Translations under genes and position numbers: made by a program
Shown: in pieces, positions 6,883 to 14,557 of the stretch
Layout: every line of letters begins with the position of its first letter
Numbering within the stretch: the stretch's first letter is position 1
From: Cellvibrionales bacterium UBA7375
GTDB lineage: Bacteria; Pseudomonadota; Gammaproteobacteria; Pseudomonadales; Porticoccaceae
Reading direction: 5' to 3'
Assembly (NCBI GenBank): GCA_002469845.1
Contig: DKNZ01000012.1
Coordinates: 1-19,727 of the forward strand
DNA length: 19,727 bases
The notes under the pieces: model-generated
What the model was told of the DNA's origin: nothing
The model's input: only the letters and a program-made list of their open reading frames with translations
Databases searched by the model: none

Positions 6883-7112
6883 ACCTCTATATAATCAGAA
6901 AAACTGGATCGTCACAAGCATATTGGCACCATTTTAGAGTTGAAGTGGTGGAAATTTGCGTTTAATGCAATAATTAGCATCATTTTCTCCAATAAATAGC
7001 TTTTTTAAGACTATCCGCTCTATTTTTCTGGTCAAAAATTATTTTAATGTTTAAACAGGAATCAAGGATGTAGTTTACCTATGAATGTTATTACCCAGAA
7101 ATACCAAGAAAA

Positions 7113-8039
7113 TTATGCAGTGTAAAAACTTTTTGGTGCTGAAATTCCAGTTGTGGTGCAGGGAATTTTTGATATATCCCAGTGAGTTATACCCCATTTG
7201 ATAATGTCATCCACTGAGCATGCTCGAAGTTCTGTAGGAGGTTGCTGCTGTAGCCAATTTAAGGCAAGCCAGAGTTGTTCTTGTTCTTTATTTTGTGGCA
7301 GTTGTCTAGCATGGTGTTGTTTACTGAGTTTTTGCCCTAGTGAGTTCATCGCCAGAGGAATATGGGCATAAACAGGTATTTTATAGCCCAAACATTGCTG
7401 AAGTAAGATTTGTCTGGGTGTTGAATCGATAAGGTCAAATCCGCGAATAATTTCAGTGATGCCTTGAAGATGATCGTCTATAACTACGGCTAGTTGATAT
7501 GAAATAAGACCATCGCGCCGACGTAAAATAAAATCACCCAAGGTTTCAATCAGCGATTGAGCATAATCACCCATAATTAAATCGTAAAATTTTATCCTGT
7601 CATTCGCCATGCCTGTAGCTTTTATACTGTCACTAATTGATAGGCGAACAGAGGTATTTTCACTCGATAAATTTTGCCCATGGCACTTAGCATCATAGAT
7701 ACCTTTTAGGGATATAAGGCGCTGCCTGGTACAACTACAATTATAAGTGAGATACTGACCTTCAAGGTAGTTAAGGATTTCAAAATAATGCCCTACCTGG
7801 TTACTTTGGTAGACAACATCATCATCCCACCAAAGACCATGCTGTTCTAATTGTTTGAGGATGGTGGCGCTGGCACCAGAAACTTCTCGAGGAGGGTCAA
7901 TATCTTCTATTCTAACTAGCCACTTTCCCCCTTTATGCTTTGCTTGCATAAAGCTAGCGATCGCAGCCAGAAGAGAGCCAAAATGGAGAGGTCCACTAGG
8001 TGATGGTGCAAATCGGCCAATACTTTGGGGTGAGGACAT
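7113..8039 (-). CDS. gluQ: tRNA glutamyl-Q(34) synthetase GluQRS
   Basis: GluQRS is a shortened glutamyl-tRNA synthetase paralogue that attaches glutamate to queuosine in tRNA-Asp. The 308-residue length is right, and the anticodon-binding half of GluRS is missing. Visible are the HIGH-region variant S-P-S-G-P-L-H-F-G at 13-21, R-I-E-D-I-D-P-P at 43-50, and the KMSKS-like KLSKQ at 237-241. The zinc ligands Cys101, Cys103, Tyr115 and Cys119 match the numbering reported for the E. coli enzyme. The ATG at 8039 has no strong Shine-Dalgarno and lies 43 bases after the dksA stop. dksA-gluQ adjacency is the standard arrangement. Confidence 0.95.
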   Translation of the reverse strand: MSSPQSIGRFAPSPSGPLHFGSLLAAIASFMQAKHKGGKWLVRIEDIDPPREVSGASATILKQLEQHGLWWDDDVVYQSNQVGHYFEILNYLEGQYLTYNCSCTRQRLISLKGIYDAKCHGQNLSSENTSVRLSISDSIKATGMANDRIKFYDLIMGDYAQSLIETLGDFILRRRDGLISYQLAVVIDDHLQGITEIIRGFDLIDSTPRQILLQQCLGYKIPVYAHIPLAMNSLGQKLSKQHHARQLPQNKEQEQLWLALNWLQQQPPTELRACSVDDIIKWGITHWDISKIPCTTTGISAPKSFYTA

Positions 8040-8082
8040 TTGTGTATTGATCGAGAATTAAGCATTCAATCTAAAGGCTTAC

Positions 8083-8547
8083 TTAGCCTCCAGTGATTTG
8101 CTTTTCCTTGATTTCATCCAACGTTTTACAGTCAATGCAAAGTTCAGCGGTTGGCCGAGCTTCTAGGCGGCGAATCCCAATTTCAACACCACATTGATCA
8201 CAGAATCCATAATCGTCTTCTTCAACACGGGTAAGAGTCTTATCAATTTTTTTGATAAGTTTTCTTTCGCGGTCTCTGGTACGCAGTTCAAGACTAAACT
8301 CTTCTTCTTGCGTTGCACGATCTGCAGGGTCAGGAAAATTTGCGGCTTCATCCTTCATATGGGTAACGGTGCGATCTACTTCTTCCATCAACTCTCTGCG
8401 CCAAGCATTTAGGATAAGTTTAAAGTGACTTAATTGACGCTCATTCATATACTCTTCTTTGGCCTTTTCCTGATAGGGAGCTATGCCATGAAGGGTGACT
8501 GAATTCTTAACTGGTGTCGCAGTTGTTTTTTTCTTCGCTGTAGCCAT
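8083..8547 (-). CDS. dksA: RNA polymerase-binding transcription factor DksA
   Basis: DksA binds the RNA polymerase secondary channel and works with ppGpp in the stringent response. The 154-residue protein has a basic Ala/Lys-rich N-terminus, a long coiled coil (about 36-110) whose tip carries D-P-A-D-R-A (Asp73, Asp76, Ala78, equivalent to E. coli Asp71/Asp74/Ala76), and a zinc finger with Cys116, Cys119, Cys137 and Cys140. Identity to E. coli DksA around the finger is very high. The ATG at 8547 follows GGA at nine bases. A strong promoter lies upstream. It is divergent from sfsA and probably co-transcribed with gluQ. Confidence 0.97.
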   Translation of the reverse strand: MATAKKKTTATPVKNSVTLHGIAPYQEKAKEEYMNERQLSHFKLILNAWRRELMEEVDRTVTHMKDEAANFPDPADRATQEEEFSLELRTRDRERKLIKKIDKTLTRVEEDDYGFCDQCGVEIGIRRLEARPTAELCIDCKTLDEIKEKQITGG

Positions 8548-8592
8548 GCTTTAAGTCCAATTTTTGAAATAAGCTTAAATGATCCGACAGGG

Positions 8593-8621
8593 TTTATAGA
8601 GAGTTTATGACAAATTATCAA
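8593..8621 (-). promoter_or_regulatory. Predicted sigma-70 promoter of dksA
   Basis: On the minus strand TTGATA (8616-8621) and TATAAA (8593-8598) are spaced by exactly 17 bases. The bases after the -10 read CCCTGTCGG, a GC-rich discriminator of the kind associated with negative control by ppGpp and DksA, which would allow autoregulation. The expected start is near 8586, giving a leader of about 40 bases. Confidence 0.65.
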
Positions 8622-8748
8622 GAAAAATTTTTTCTATTTAATCAGTATTTGAAAGATTACACTGTTAAGTTATTAATCTTACTAAATAAGAGCACATATT
8701 TGACTGTGAATATTTTTTAGGTATGCCAGTAATATTAAGGGTTTAAAA

Positions 8749-9483
8749 ATGAAACTATCTCCGAGCCTCTATTCTGGAAGATTTCAGGGTAGGTACAAAC
8801 GGTTTTTTAGCGATGTAATAAATACAGATGGGGAATTATTGACAATTCACTGCCCTAATACCGGCTCTATGAAAAATTGTTTGATTGAAAATTCAGAATG
8901 CTGGTACTCGTTATCTGATAATCCAAAACGAAAACTTGCCGGTACTTTAGAAATAATAACCAATAAATACGGTAATTTAGCGGGTATTAATGCTAATAAA
9001 GCTAATTATCTTGTTAGAGAGGCGATTGAAGCTAATGTTATTTCTGAGCTAAATGGTTATGAAGAGCTTAAAACAGAAGTTAAATATGGCGCTGAAAATA
9101 GCCGAATAGATTTGCTACTAGAAGACTCGATAAAAGGACGCTGTTATATAGAAGTTAAAAGTGTCACTTTAGAGGTATCAAAAGGCTTGGTTATGTTTCC
9201 TGATGCTGTCACTAGTCGGGGCACAAAGCACCTAAGAGAGCTTATAAATGTCGTGCGGCAAGGTCATAGAGCGATGTTATTTTTTTGCGTTCAGGTTAAT
9301 GGTGCAAAAAAAATGGAAGTAGCTGAAAATATAGATCCTCAATATGCTCAGACTCTTACTGAGGCAATAAATGCCGGAGTGGAGGTCATTGCATGGCGCG
9401 CTAAATTAAGTAATATGGAAATTATTTTAGACCGTGCTATTCCCTGTCTTCAAGATCTGCTAGTGCCTGAGCCCGAAGATTAA
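8749..9483 (+). CDS. sfsA: DNA/RNA nuclease SfsA family protein (sugar fermentation stimulation)
   Basis: The 244-residue protein shows the SfsA pattern: R-F-x-x-R-Y-K-R-F near the N-terminus, then C-P-N-T-G-S-M, an R-I-D-L-L-L segment and Y-I-E-V-K-S-V-T, with F-P-D-A-V-T-x-R-G-x-K-H-L-x-E-L. The D...E-V-K arrangement is that of a PD-(D/E)XK nuclease core. E. coli SfsA was named for an effect on maltose metabolism, and its cellular role is still unclear. The ATG at 8749 follows AAGGG at eight bases. It is divergent from dksA with 201 bases between starts. Its last 47 bases overlap the 3' end of the Rieske gene on the other strand. Confidence 0.94.
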   Translation: MKLSPSLYSGRFQGRYKRFFSDVINTDGELLTIHCPNTGSMKNCLIENSECWYSLSDNPKRKLAGTLEIITNKYGNLAGINANKANYLVREAIEANVISELNGYEELKTEVKYGAENSRIDLLLEDSIKGRCYIEVKSVTLEVSKGLVMFPDAVTSRGTKHLRELINVVRQGHRAMLFFCVQVNGAKKMEVAENIDPQYAQTLTEAINAGVEVIAWRAKLSNMEIILDRAIPCLQDLLVPEPED

Positions 9484-9850
9484 CGGGAGCAGGCGGCATT
9501 TTTTGGTCTGCCGCCACATAATAAAATTGGTTTTCACATCTAAGCTCCACAGGTTGAAGACTGTCGCCAGTGCAAGGTCCAGCAATACAAAGGCCAGAAT
9601 CAATTTCAAATAATGCACCATGCAGTGCACATTGAATAAGCTGATTCTCAATATCTAAGAATTTGTTGGGAACCCAGTTAAGAGGGGTGTTTCTGTGGGG
9701 GCAGAGATTCCAGTAAGCAAAGATAGAATTGTCTTGTCGGATCGCGAACAACTGTCGCTCCTCGATAATTAATTCCATGGCACACCGATCTTCGAGATCA
9801 TTTAGTCCGCAGAGTGGAATTTCTTTTTGTATGTAGGACTCGTTGGTCAT
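9437..9850 (-). CDS. Rieske [2Fe-2S] domain protein
   Basis: This small 137-residue protein is essentially one Rieske domain. The cluster ligands are C50-P-H52 and C74-A-L-H77, the canonical C-x-H...C-x-x-H with 21 residues between the two halves. No signal peptide, membrane segment or catalytic domain is present, so it is a soluble ferredoxin-like electron carrier or a small redox subunit; the partner is unknown. I place the start at ATG 9850. The frame is open to a TTG at 9898, but those 16 residues look unrelated to the family. The gene converges on sfsA and their coding ends overlap by 47 bases. Confidence 0.87.
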   Translation of the reverse strand: MTNESYIQKEIPLCGLNDLEDRCAMELIIEERQLFAIRQDNSIFAYWNLCPHRNTPLNWVPNKFLDIENQLIQCALHGALFEIDSGLCIAGPCTGDSLQPVELRCENQFYYVAADQKMPPAPVNLRAQALADLEDRE

Positions 9851-10042
9851 AGCAAACTCATTATTTAAAAGAACCTGTTCAATAAATGAAAAACACAATC
9901 TATTCGTTACAACCCATAGTGCGGTTTGAGAAAAAAACAGTCAATATTTGTGTTGAATAACAGTAGTATTTTTTGCTTATTATTGTTGGTGCTGTGGGTA
10001 TAGGATAAGCTGTTGACTTTATAACCTTTAAGAATCATTTTT

Positions 10043-10729
10043 ATGATGGATCAAATTGTTACAGGCTCAACGGATACTCATCTAGTTTCACTGGATCAGA
10101 GTCAGAGTGGCAATGTAATTCAGTCCATTCATAAGCAAGTTGTAAACCCTTTTTTTGATCTTCAAACTGCCGCGCAAAACGCAGGGTTTGAATTAAAAAT
10201 TTGCAGTGCCTATCGATCATTTGATCGTCAGTTGCAAATTTGGAACGGAAAGCTTTCAGGCATGCGTCCAGTCATGGATCCATTTGGCAAGCCAATCAAT
10301 ATTCAAAAGTTAAGTCCATGGCAAAAAATTCAGGCTATTCTTCGATGGTCTGCTCTTCCTGGAGCCTCAAGGCATCACTGGGGTACAGATTTTGATATTT
10401 ATGATGCCAGTGCAATGCCTGAGAATTATCAAATACAATTAATACCTGAGGAAGTGCAGGGCAATGGACTGTTTGCGCCCATGCATAACTGGCTTGATAG
10501 TTACTTAGAATCTGGAAAAACAGATTTTTATCGTCCTTATAAGACTGATAAAGGGGGTATTGCTCCTGAGCGATGGCATTTAAGTTATCGACCTCTTGCG
10601 GATAAATATGCCGAAATACTCACTAGGGAGTTACTTGCGGCTAGGCTTAAAAATTCAGATTTAATGTTGCTGGATGAGGTTCTGAAACATTTGGATGATA
10701 TTCTTCAACGCTATATTATAGTGGACTAA
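10043..10729 (+). CDS. M15 family metallopeptidase (VanY-like D,D-carboxypeptidase)
   Basis: The 228-residue zinc peptidase has the M15B motifs S-x-H-x-x-G-x-D-x-D at 109-118 (zinc ligands His111 and Asp118) and E-x-W-H at 176-179 (catalytic Glu176, zinc ligand His179), plus S-A-Y-R-S near residue 55. Family members cleave the terminal D-Ala of peptidoglycan peptides. No signal peptide is visible: the N-terminus is polar, with acidic and Thr/Ser residues, so export is doubtful and a cytoplasmic role on recycled muropeptides is possible. The start is ATG 10043, or the next codon, also ATG. cysE1 follows after 28 bases. Confidence 0.88.
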   Translation: MMDQIVTGSTDTHLVSLDQSQSGNVIQSIHKQVVNPFFDLQTAAQNAGFELKICSAYRSFDRQLQIWNGKLSGMRPVMDPFGKPINIQKLSPWQKIQAILRWSALPGASRHHWGTDFDIYDASAMPENYQIQLIPEEVQGNGLFAPMHNWLDSYLESGKTDFYRPYKTDKGGIAPERWHLSYRPLADKYAEILTRELLAARLKNSDLMLLDEVLKHLDDILQRYIIVD

Positions 10730-10757
10730 CCATGCGAAAATTTGGGAAGCATACTTT

Positions 10758-11537
10758 ATGAACATAGTTGATCCTATTTGGGATTCTATTAAATCTGAGG
10801 CACAGCAGTTAGCTTCTGAAGAGCCTATTTTAGCTGATTTTTTTCAAAGTTCAGTGCTCCAATATAACAGCCTTGAAGCGGCTGTAGGCCATGTTTTGGC
10901 TGAGACTTTTGCCAATAGCTCAATCAATAGCGAAGATATTAGAGCGGTGATTGCAGAGGCCCTAGAACATGACCCTCAAATAGGTGCTAGTATTAGACGT
11001 GATATAGAGGCGGCATTTCATAGAGATGCGGCCTGCCAATATTATTTAATGCCCTTAATTTATTTTAAAGGCTTCCAAGCGTTACAACTATATAGAGTGT
11101 CTCATTGGTTATGGAATAACCAACGGTATTCTTTCGCATTATTTTTGCAAAATAATATTTCCGAACGATTTGCTGTTGATATACACCCTGCAGCTCAATT
11201 GGGGGACGGTATTATGATCGATCATGCTACCGGTTTGGTGATTGGTGAAACCGCTATCGTTGGCAATGACGTGTCCATATTACATTCAGTCACGCTAGGT
11301 GGTAGTGGCTGTCAAAAGGGCGATCGCCATCCAAAAATCGGTAATGGTGTATTGCTTGCAGCTGGTGCTAAGGTTTTGGGAAATATCACTGTGGGGCATG
11401 GTGTTAAAGTTGGCGCTGGAAGTTTAGTATTAGAGTCAGTTCCAGATCATGTAACTGTTGCCGGCGTTCCAGCAATAATTGTAGGCACGCCTGCTGAAGA
11501 CAATCCTGCACTAGAAATGGACCAGTATATTCAATAA
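10758..11537 (+). CDS. cysE: Serine O-acetyltransferase, first copy (cysE1)
   Basis: It converts serine and acetyl-CoA to O-acetylserine, the cysteine precursor. The 259-residue protein has the alpha-helical N-terminal domain (about 1-140) and the left-handed beta-helix of hexapeptide repeats. Residues equivalent to the E. coli catalytic set are present: Asp141 (in VDIHP), His156 (in DHATG) and His191 (in DRHPK). The protein ends M-D-Q-Y-I-Q, about 14 residues short of the E. coli C-terminus and without its terminal isoleucine. A nine-codon frame from ATG 10732 ends in a TGA that overlaps the cysE1 ATG. dgkA follows after 14 bases. A second copy is at 16118-16921. Confidence 0.94.
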   Translation: MNIVDPIWDSIKSEAQQLASEEPILADFFQSSVLQYNSLEAAVGHVLAETFANSSINSEDIRAVIAEALEHDPQIGASIRRDIEAAFHRDAACQYYLMPLIYFKGFQALQLYRVSHWLWNNQRYSFALFLQNNISERFAVDIHPAAQLGDGIMIDHATGLVIGETAIVGNDVSILHSVTLGGSGCQKGDRHPKIGNGVLLAAGAKVLGNITVGHGVKVGAGSLVLESVPDHVTVAGVPAIIVGTPAEDNPALEMDQYIQ

Positions 11538-11551
11538 CAGAGGCGATTTTG

Positions 11552-11931
11552 ATGCTGACAAAATTATTATCCTTGATGAATCGCCGCTTAATTATTGCAG
11601 GAAGGAACTCATCAAAGGGTCTTAAAGATGCCATCCTTAAGGAAGAGGGATTTCGCGTTCAAGTTTTTCTTTGCCTATTTTTGACACCCCTTGCTTATTT
11701 TATCGCCAATAGCTATCAGCAACTAATAATGCTCCTAGTGGTGCTTTTTTAGTGCTGATAGTGGAGCTATTAAATACAGCTATAGAAATAGTAGTCGATC
11801 GAATTAGCCCAGACTTTCATGAGTTATCAGGTCGAGCTAAGGATATTGGCTCTGCCGCAGTGGCTCTTGCAATGTTTGTTTTTCTACTGGTCTGGGGTGT
11901 GATTTTAGTCGAAAACCTAGGCCTAATTTAA
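11552..11931 (+). pseudogene. dgkA: Diacylglycerol kinase DgkA, split by a one-base frameshift
   Basis: DgkA is a small integral-membrane kinase that recycles diacylglycerol to phosphatidic acid. The first frame (ATG 11552 to TAG 11750-11752) gives 66 residues covering the N-terminal helix and first membrane segment. The rest of the protein is in the -1 frame from TTA 11749 to TAA 11929-11931 (60 codons). That part contains the catalytic core V-E-L-L-N-T-A-I-E, then V-V-D-R-I and H-E-L-S-G-R-A-K-D, with two more hydrophobic segments. The shift lies in a run of six Ts (11745-11750); seven Ts would restore the frame. It could be a sequencing error, a real mutation, phase variation or -1 ribosomal slippage. 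Confidence 0.88.
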
Positions 11932-11934
11932 GAT

Positions 11935-13140
11935 TTAATCAAGACAGATACGAATCAAATACTCTAGCTGTTTGTGCAATAGTTGTAATCTATTCTCAGA
12001 GAAACCCTCTAAAATAAACTGATGGTTGTCATAACTTTGAAAGCGGGCGATTGAAGATAGCTCATCAATATTAAATTGATCACAGTGCAGAAGAATTAAA
12101 CCCTCTTGTAAGGAATTGGCTGTTTCAATGTTGCTCTTTTTTAGGCTTAAGAGTGATTGTTCATGCCAAAATTGCGGGGATGTTTCTATATTATCGCTGC
12201 TAATAACCCAGTTTATTTCAAGATCAATACCGATTTTTTTGGATAACTGCTCAATTAATTGTTGCAGGGTGTAAACGGCCATAAGACAGACCAGCAAATG
12301 CTGTTTTGAGCACTGGGTAGAGCGAATAGTGAAACAAAAACTATCTTCCATGCCCTCGACTCGATCGCCACCATATAGCTGAAGTGTTCGCAAAATAGAA
12401 TAATCTAATTTTTCAAATAATTGATCTAAATTATCCTTATTAAGTTGTTGTAAAAGGAGTTTATGATTTTTAATATTTGCACTTATAAGAGAATAGAAAT
12501 AACAATTATTTGGCGCATAAGATAATTCTCCAGAAGTAGATAATAGGGGCTGTATTTTTGTCTCAAGTGTTGCAATTTCATCAGCTAAGGGTTCAGTTTT
12601 TCCGGGTAATCGGTCGTTAATTCGGCTAATGCGAGAAATAATTTGATCAACAAAGCGATAGCTAACATAGGTACTTAATAAGGTAAAAATAAGCCACAGA
12701 AATAGCCAATTAATAAAGATTCGATGGTATTTGTCGAATATTGGTTGGCTATTAATCGCAATTGATATAACCCCAGCCTGGGTATTTTCAAACACAATAC
12801 TGTCTGAAAAAGTTTCAGCAACTTCTGGTTGAACTTGAGAGTCAATACTCTGGGCTAAAAGTTCACCATCAATACCATGGAGGCTAGCGCTTATTATGCG
12901 TGGATCTTCTGTTATTCTCTGCAAGGCGACTTGTTGACTAATGGTGTCATTTCTTAGAAGCGGGGTTAGAATTGACTCATGTAATTGGTTTAAAGCCGAG
13001 GTCGCCGTATCAATAACAGCTTCCTTAGCCAATTTATCAGCTTGAGCAAATAGCAGTGGCCAACTAATTAAACCAAAAAGCAGGCAGGTGCAAAGCACAG
13101 TTGCAGAGGTTCTTTTTGGCATCGATAGTTGACGACCCAT
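11935..13140 (-). CDS. SerB-associated membrane protein (Smp/AhpA/YtjB family)
   Basis: The 401-residue inner-membrane protein has TM1 at about 13-33, a periplasmic domain of ~110 residues, TM2 at about 142-163, a short HAMP-like linker, and a cytoplasmic domain. It sits divergently beside serB, the conserved position of the family called Smp in E. coli and AhpA elsewhere. The cytoplasmic part (about 213-315) contains L-Y-G-G-D-R-V-E-G-M-E-D-S-F-C-F, which resembles the G-G-x-V-x-x-x-x-G-D motif of class III nucleotide cyclases but without a clear metal-binding set. This suggests a sensory protein with an inactive or divergent cyclase fold. Function is unknown. The family call rests mainly on topology and synteny. 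Confidence 0.75.
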   Translation of the reverse strand: MGRQLSMPKRTSATVLCTCLLFGLISWPLLFAQADKLAKEAVIDTATSALNQLHESILTPLLRNDTISQQVALQRITEDPRIISASLHGIDGELLAQSIDSQVQPEVAETFSDSIVFENTQAGVISIAINSQPIFDKYHRIFINWLFLWLIFTLLSTYVSYRFVDQIISRISRINDRLPGKTEPLADEIATLETKIQPLLSTSGELSYAPNNCYFYSLISANIKNHKLLLQQLNKDNLDQLFEKLDYSILRTLQLYGGDRVEGMEDSFCFTIRSTQCSKQHLLVCLMAVYTLQQLIEQLSKKIGIDLEINWVISSDNIETSPQFWHEQSLLSLKKSNIETANSLQEGLILLHCDQFNIDELSSIARFQSYDNHQFILEGFSENRLQLLHKQLEYLIRICLD

Positions 13141-13199
13141 GTTTTGCCTTTTTTTTCAGTTATTTTTAAACATATTCTATCCTATTCTCACAGCTTTTA

Positions 13200-13205
13200 T
13201 ATAAT
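13200..13205 (+). promoter_or_regulatory. -10 element of the serB promoter
   Basis: A perfect TATAAT lies 33 bases before the serB start in the 98-base smp-serB divergent region. No good -35 box is seen at the right spacing, so the assignment is tentative. Confidence 0.4.
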
Positions 13206-13238
13206 GCATATCTTAGAAACTAAATTTAGGCTTACTTT

Positions 13239-14459
13239 GTGAAAGATATACTTTTAATTAATGTGTTTGGCGAGGATAAACCTGGCGTTACAAATGCCGT
13301 TACCAATGTTCTATCTATTTATGAAGTTACCATTTTGGATATAGGCCAAGCGGTTATTCACGACCAGTTAAATTTAGGGCTATTGGCGGCAATTCCCAGC
13401 GCAGCCGATACTGATGCCTTGATTGCCCAAATTGAAACCTGTGTTTCAGGTCTAGAGATGCGGGTCAAATTCTTGCCAATATCTGAACATCGCTACCAGC
13501 AATGGGTCCTTCAACAAGGAAAATCCCGACATATAGTAACCCTTTTGGGAAGAAAGATTGAGGCTCAGCATTTAGCTGCGCTCACCGCAGTAGTAACAAA
13601 ATATCAGCTTAATATAGATAAAATTGTCAGGCTTTCAGGTCGAATTAATTTGCATGAAAGCGATCAGTTAGGTCGAGCCTGTGTTGAACTTTCTGTTCGC
13701 GGTGAAGCCTCTGACCCACACGCCTTTAAAAAATCCTTACTTGAATTAGCCCATCAATACGATATAGATATTGCATTTCAGGAGGATAATATCTTTAGGC
13801 GCAATCGCAGATTGGTTGTTTTTGATATGGATTCCACTCTAATTGATGCAGAAGTCATTGATGAATTAGCAATTGAAGCTGGTGTAGGTCAGCAGGTAGC
13901 AGAAATTACAGAAGCAGCAATGCAGGGTAAGCTTGATTTTAAACAGAGTTTTGATCAAAGGTTGGCCCTTCTCAAAGGATTAGATGCATCCGTTCTCCCA
14001 AAGGTTGCCCAGCGTTTAACGTTAAATGAGGGTGCAGAGCACCTAATAACCACATTGAAAAAATTGGGTTTTAAAACCGCTATTATATCTGGTGGATTTA
14101 GTTTTTTTGGTGAATATCTTCAAAATATTCTCGGTGTCGACTATGTTTATGCCAATCAGCTTGATATTGAAGATGGAATGGTAACTGGTCGCGTCAAAGG
14201 AGATATTATTGACGGTCAGCGCAAGGCGGATTTACTAAGGGAGCTCGCTAATCAAGAAGGTTTGATGTTAGAACAAGTAATTGCGGTCGGTGATGGCGCC
14301 AATGATTTACCCATGCTAGATATAGCGGGTCTGGGTATAGCTTTTAGGGCCAAACCTTTGGTTGAAGCATCCGCCAAACAGGCAATTTCGAGCTTAGGTT
14401 TGGACAGTATTCTGTATTTGCTCGGGTATTCCGACAAGGATACGGGAGTACTTGGTTAG
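13239..14459 (+). CDS. serB: Phosphoserine phosphatase SerB
   Basis: SerB removes phosphate from phosphoserine, the last step of serine synthesis. The 406-residue protein has two N-terminal ACT-like regions (about 1-80 and 97-178) and a C-terminal HAD phosphatase. HAD motifs are D196-M-D198-S-T (nucleophile Asp196), I-S-G-G-F-S-F-F, and G-D-G-A-N-D-L-P-M. The two ACT-like regions correspond to the longer SerB form found in Pseudomonas rather than the E. coli form of about 320 residues. The start is GTG at 13239, where homology begins; the Shine-Dalgarno is weak (AGG). Serine made here is the substrate of both serine acetyltransferases in the window. Confidence 0.95.
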   Translation: MKDILLINVFGEDKPGVTNAVTNVLSIYEVTILDIGQAVIHDQLNLGLLAAIPSAADTDALIAQIETCVSGLEMRVKFLPISEHRYQQWVLQQGKSRHIVTLLGRKIEAQHLAALTAVVTKYQLNIDKIVRLSGRINLHESDQLGRACVELSVRGEASDPHAFKKSLLELAHQYDIDIAFQEDNIFRRNRRLVVFDMDSTLIDAEVIDELAIEAGVGQQVAEITEAAMQGKLDFKQSFDQRLALLKGLDASVLPKVAQRLTLNEGAEHLITTLKKLGFKTAIISGGFSFFGEYLQNILGVDYVYANQLDIEDGMVTGRVKGDIIDGQRKADLLRELANQEGLMLEQVIAVGDGANDLPMLDIAGLGIAFRAKPLVEASAKQAISSLGLDSILYLLGYSDKDTGVLG

Positions 14460-14557
14460 AAAGTGTGTCCAAGCAGCTACTTTTTGATACAGACTAGTTA
14501 AAAATAAGGCCGCATCAGGTATCATATGATCTTTGTAATAATTGAGAGCAAACAATA

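Larger units (their letters stand above)
6651..7112. other. 462-base intergenic region between gluQ and pcnB
   Basis: No established gene was found here. On the minus strand it holds an 18-base perfect palindrome, a promoter-like pair of boxes, a hairpin with a U-run, and a 23-codon frame (6912-6983) with a GGAG in front. In Pseudomonas the same interval between gluQ and pcnB contains cbrA, cbrB and the small RNA gene crcZ; no cbrAB coding sequence is present here. The stretch 6984-7112 is AT-rich with nothing I can name. The leader of pcnB must lie within 6651-6750. Confidence 0.6.

Noticed and set aside
6915..6945. Sigma-54-like TTGGCAC on the plus strand in the pcnB-gluQ gap
   Set aside because: The -12 part lacks GC at the required spacing, and no gene lies downstream on that strand.
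8194..8412. Frames antisense and out of frame within dksA
   Set aside because: Shadows of the strongly conserved dksA frame.
14440..14485. CTTGG/CCAAG inverted repeat and T-run after serB
   Set aside because: Only five pairs around a 13-base loop, and the T-run is not adjacent; too weak to call a terminator.
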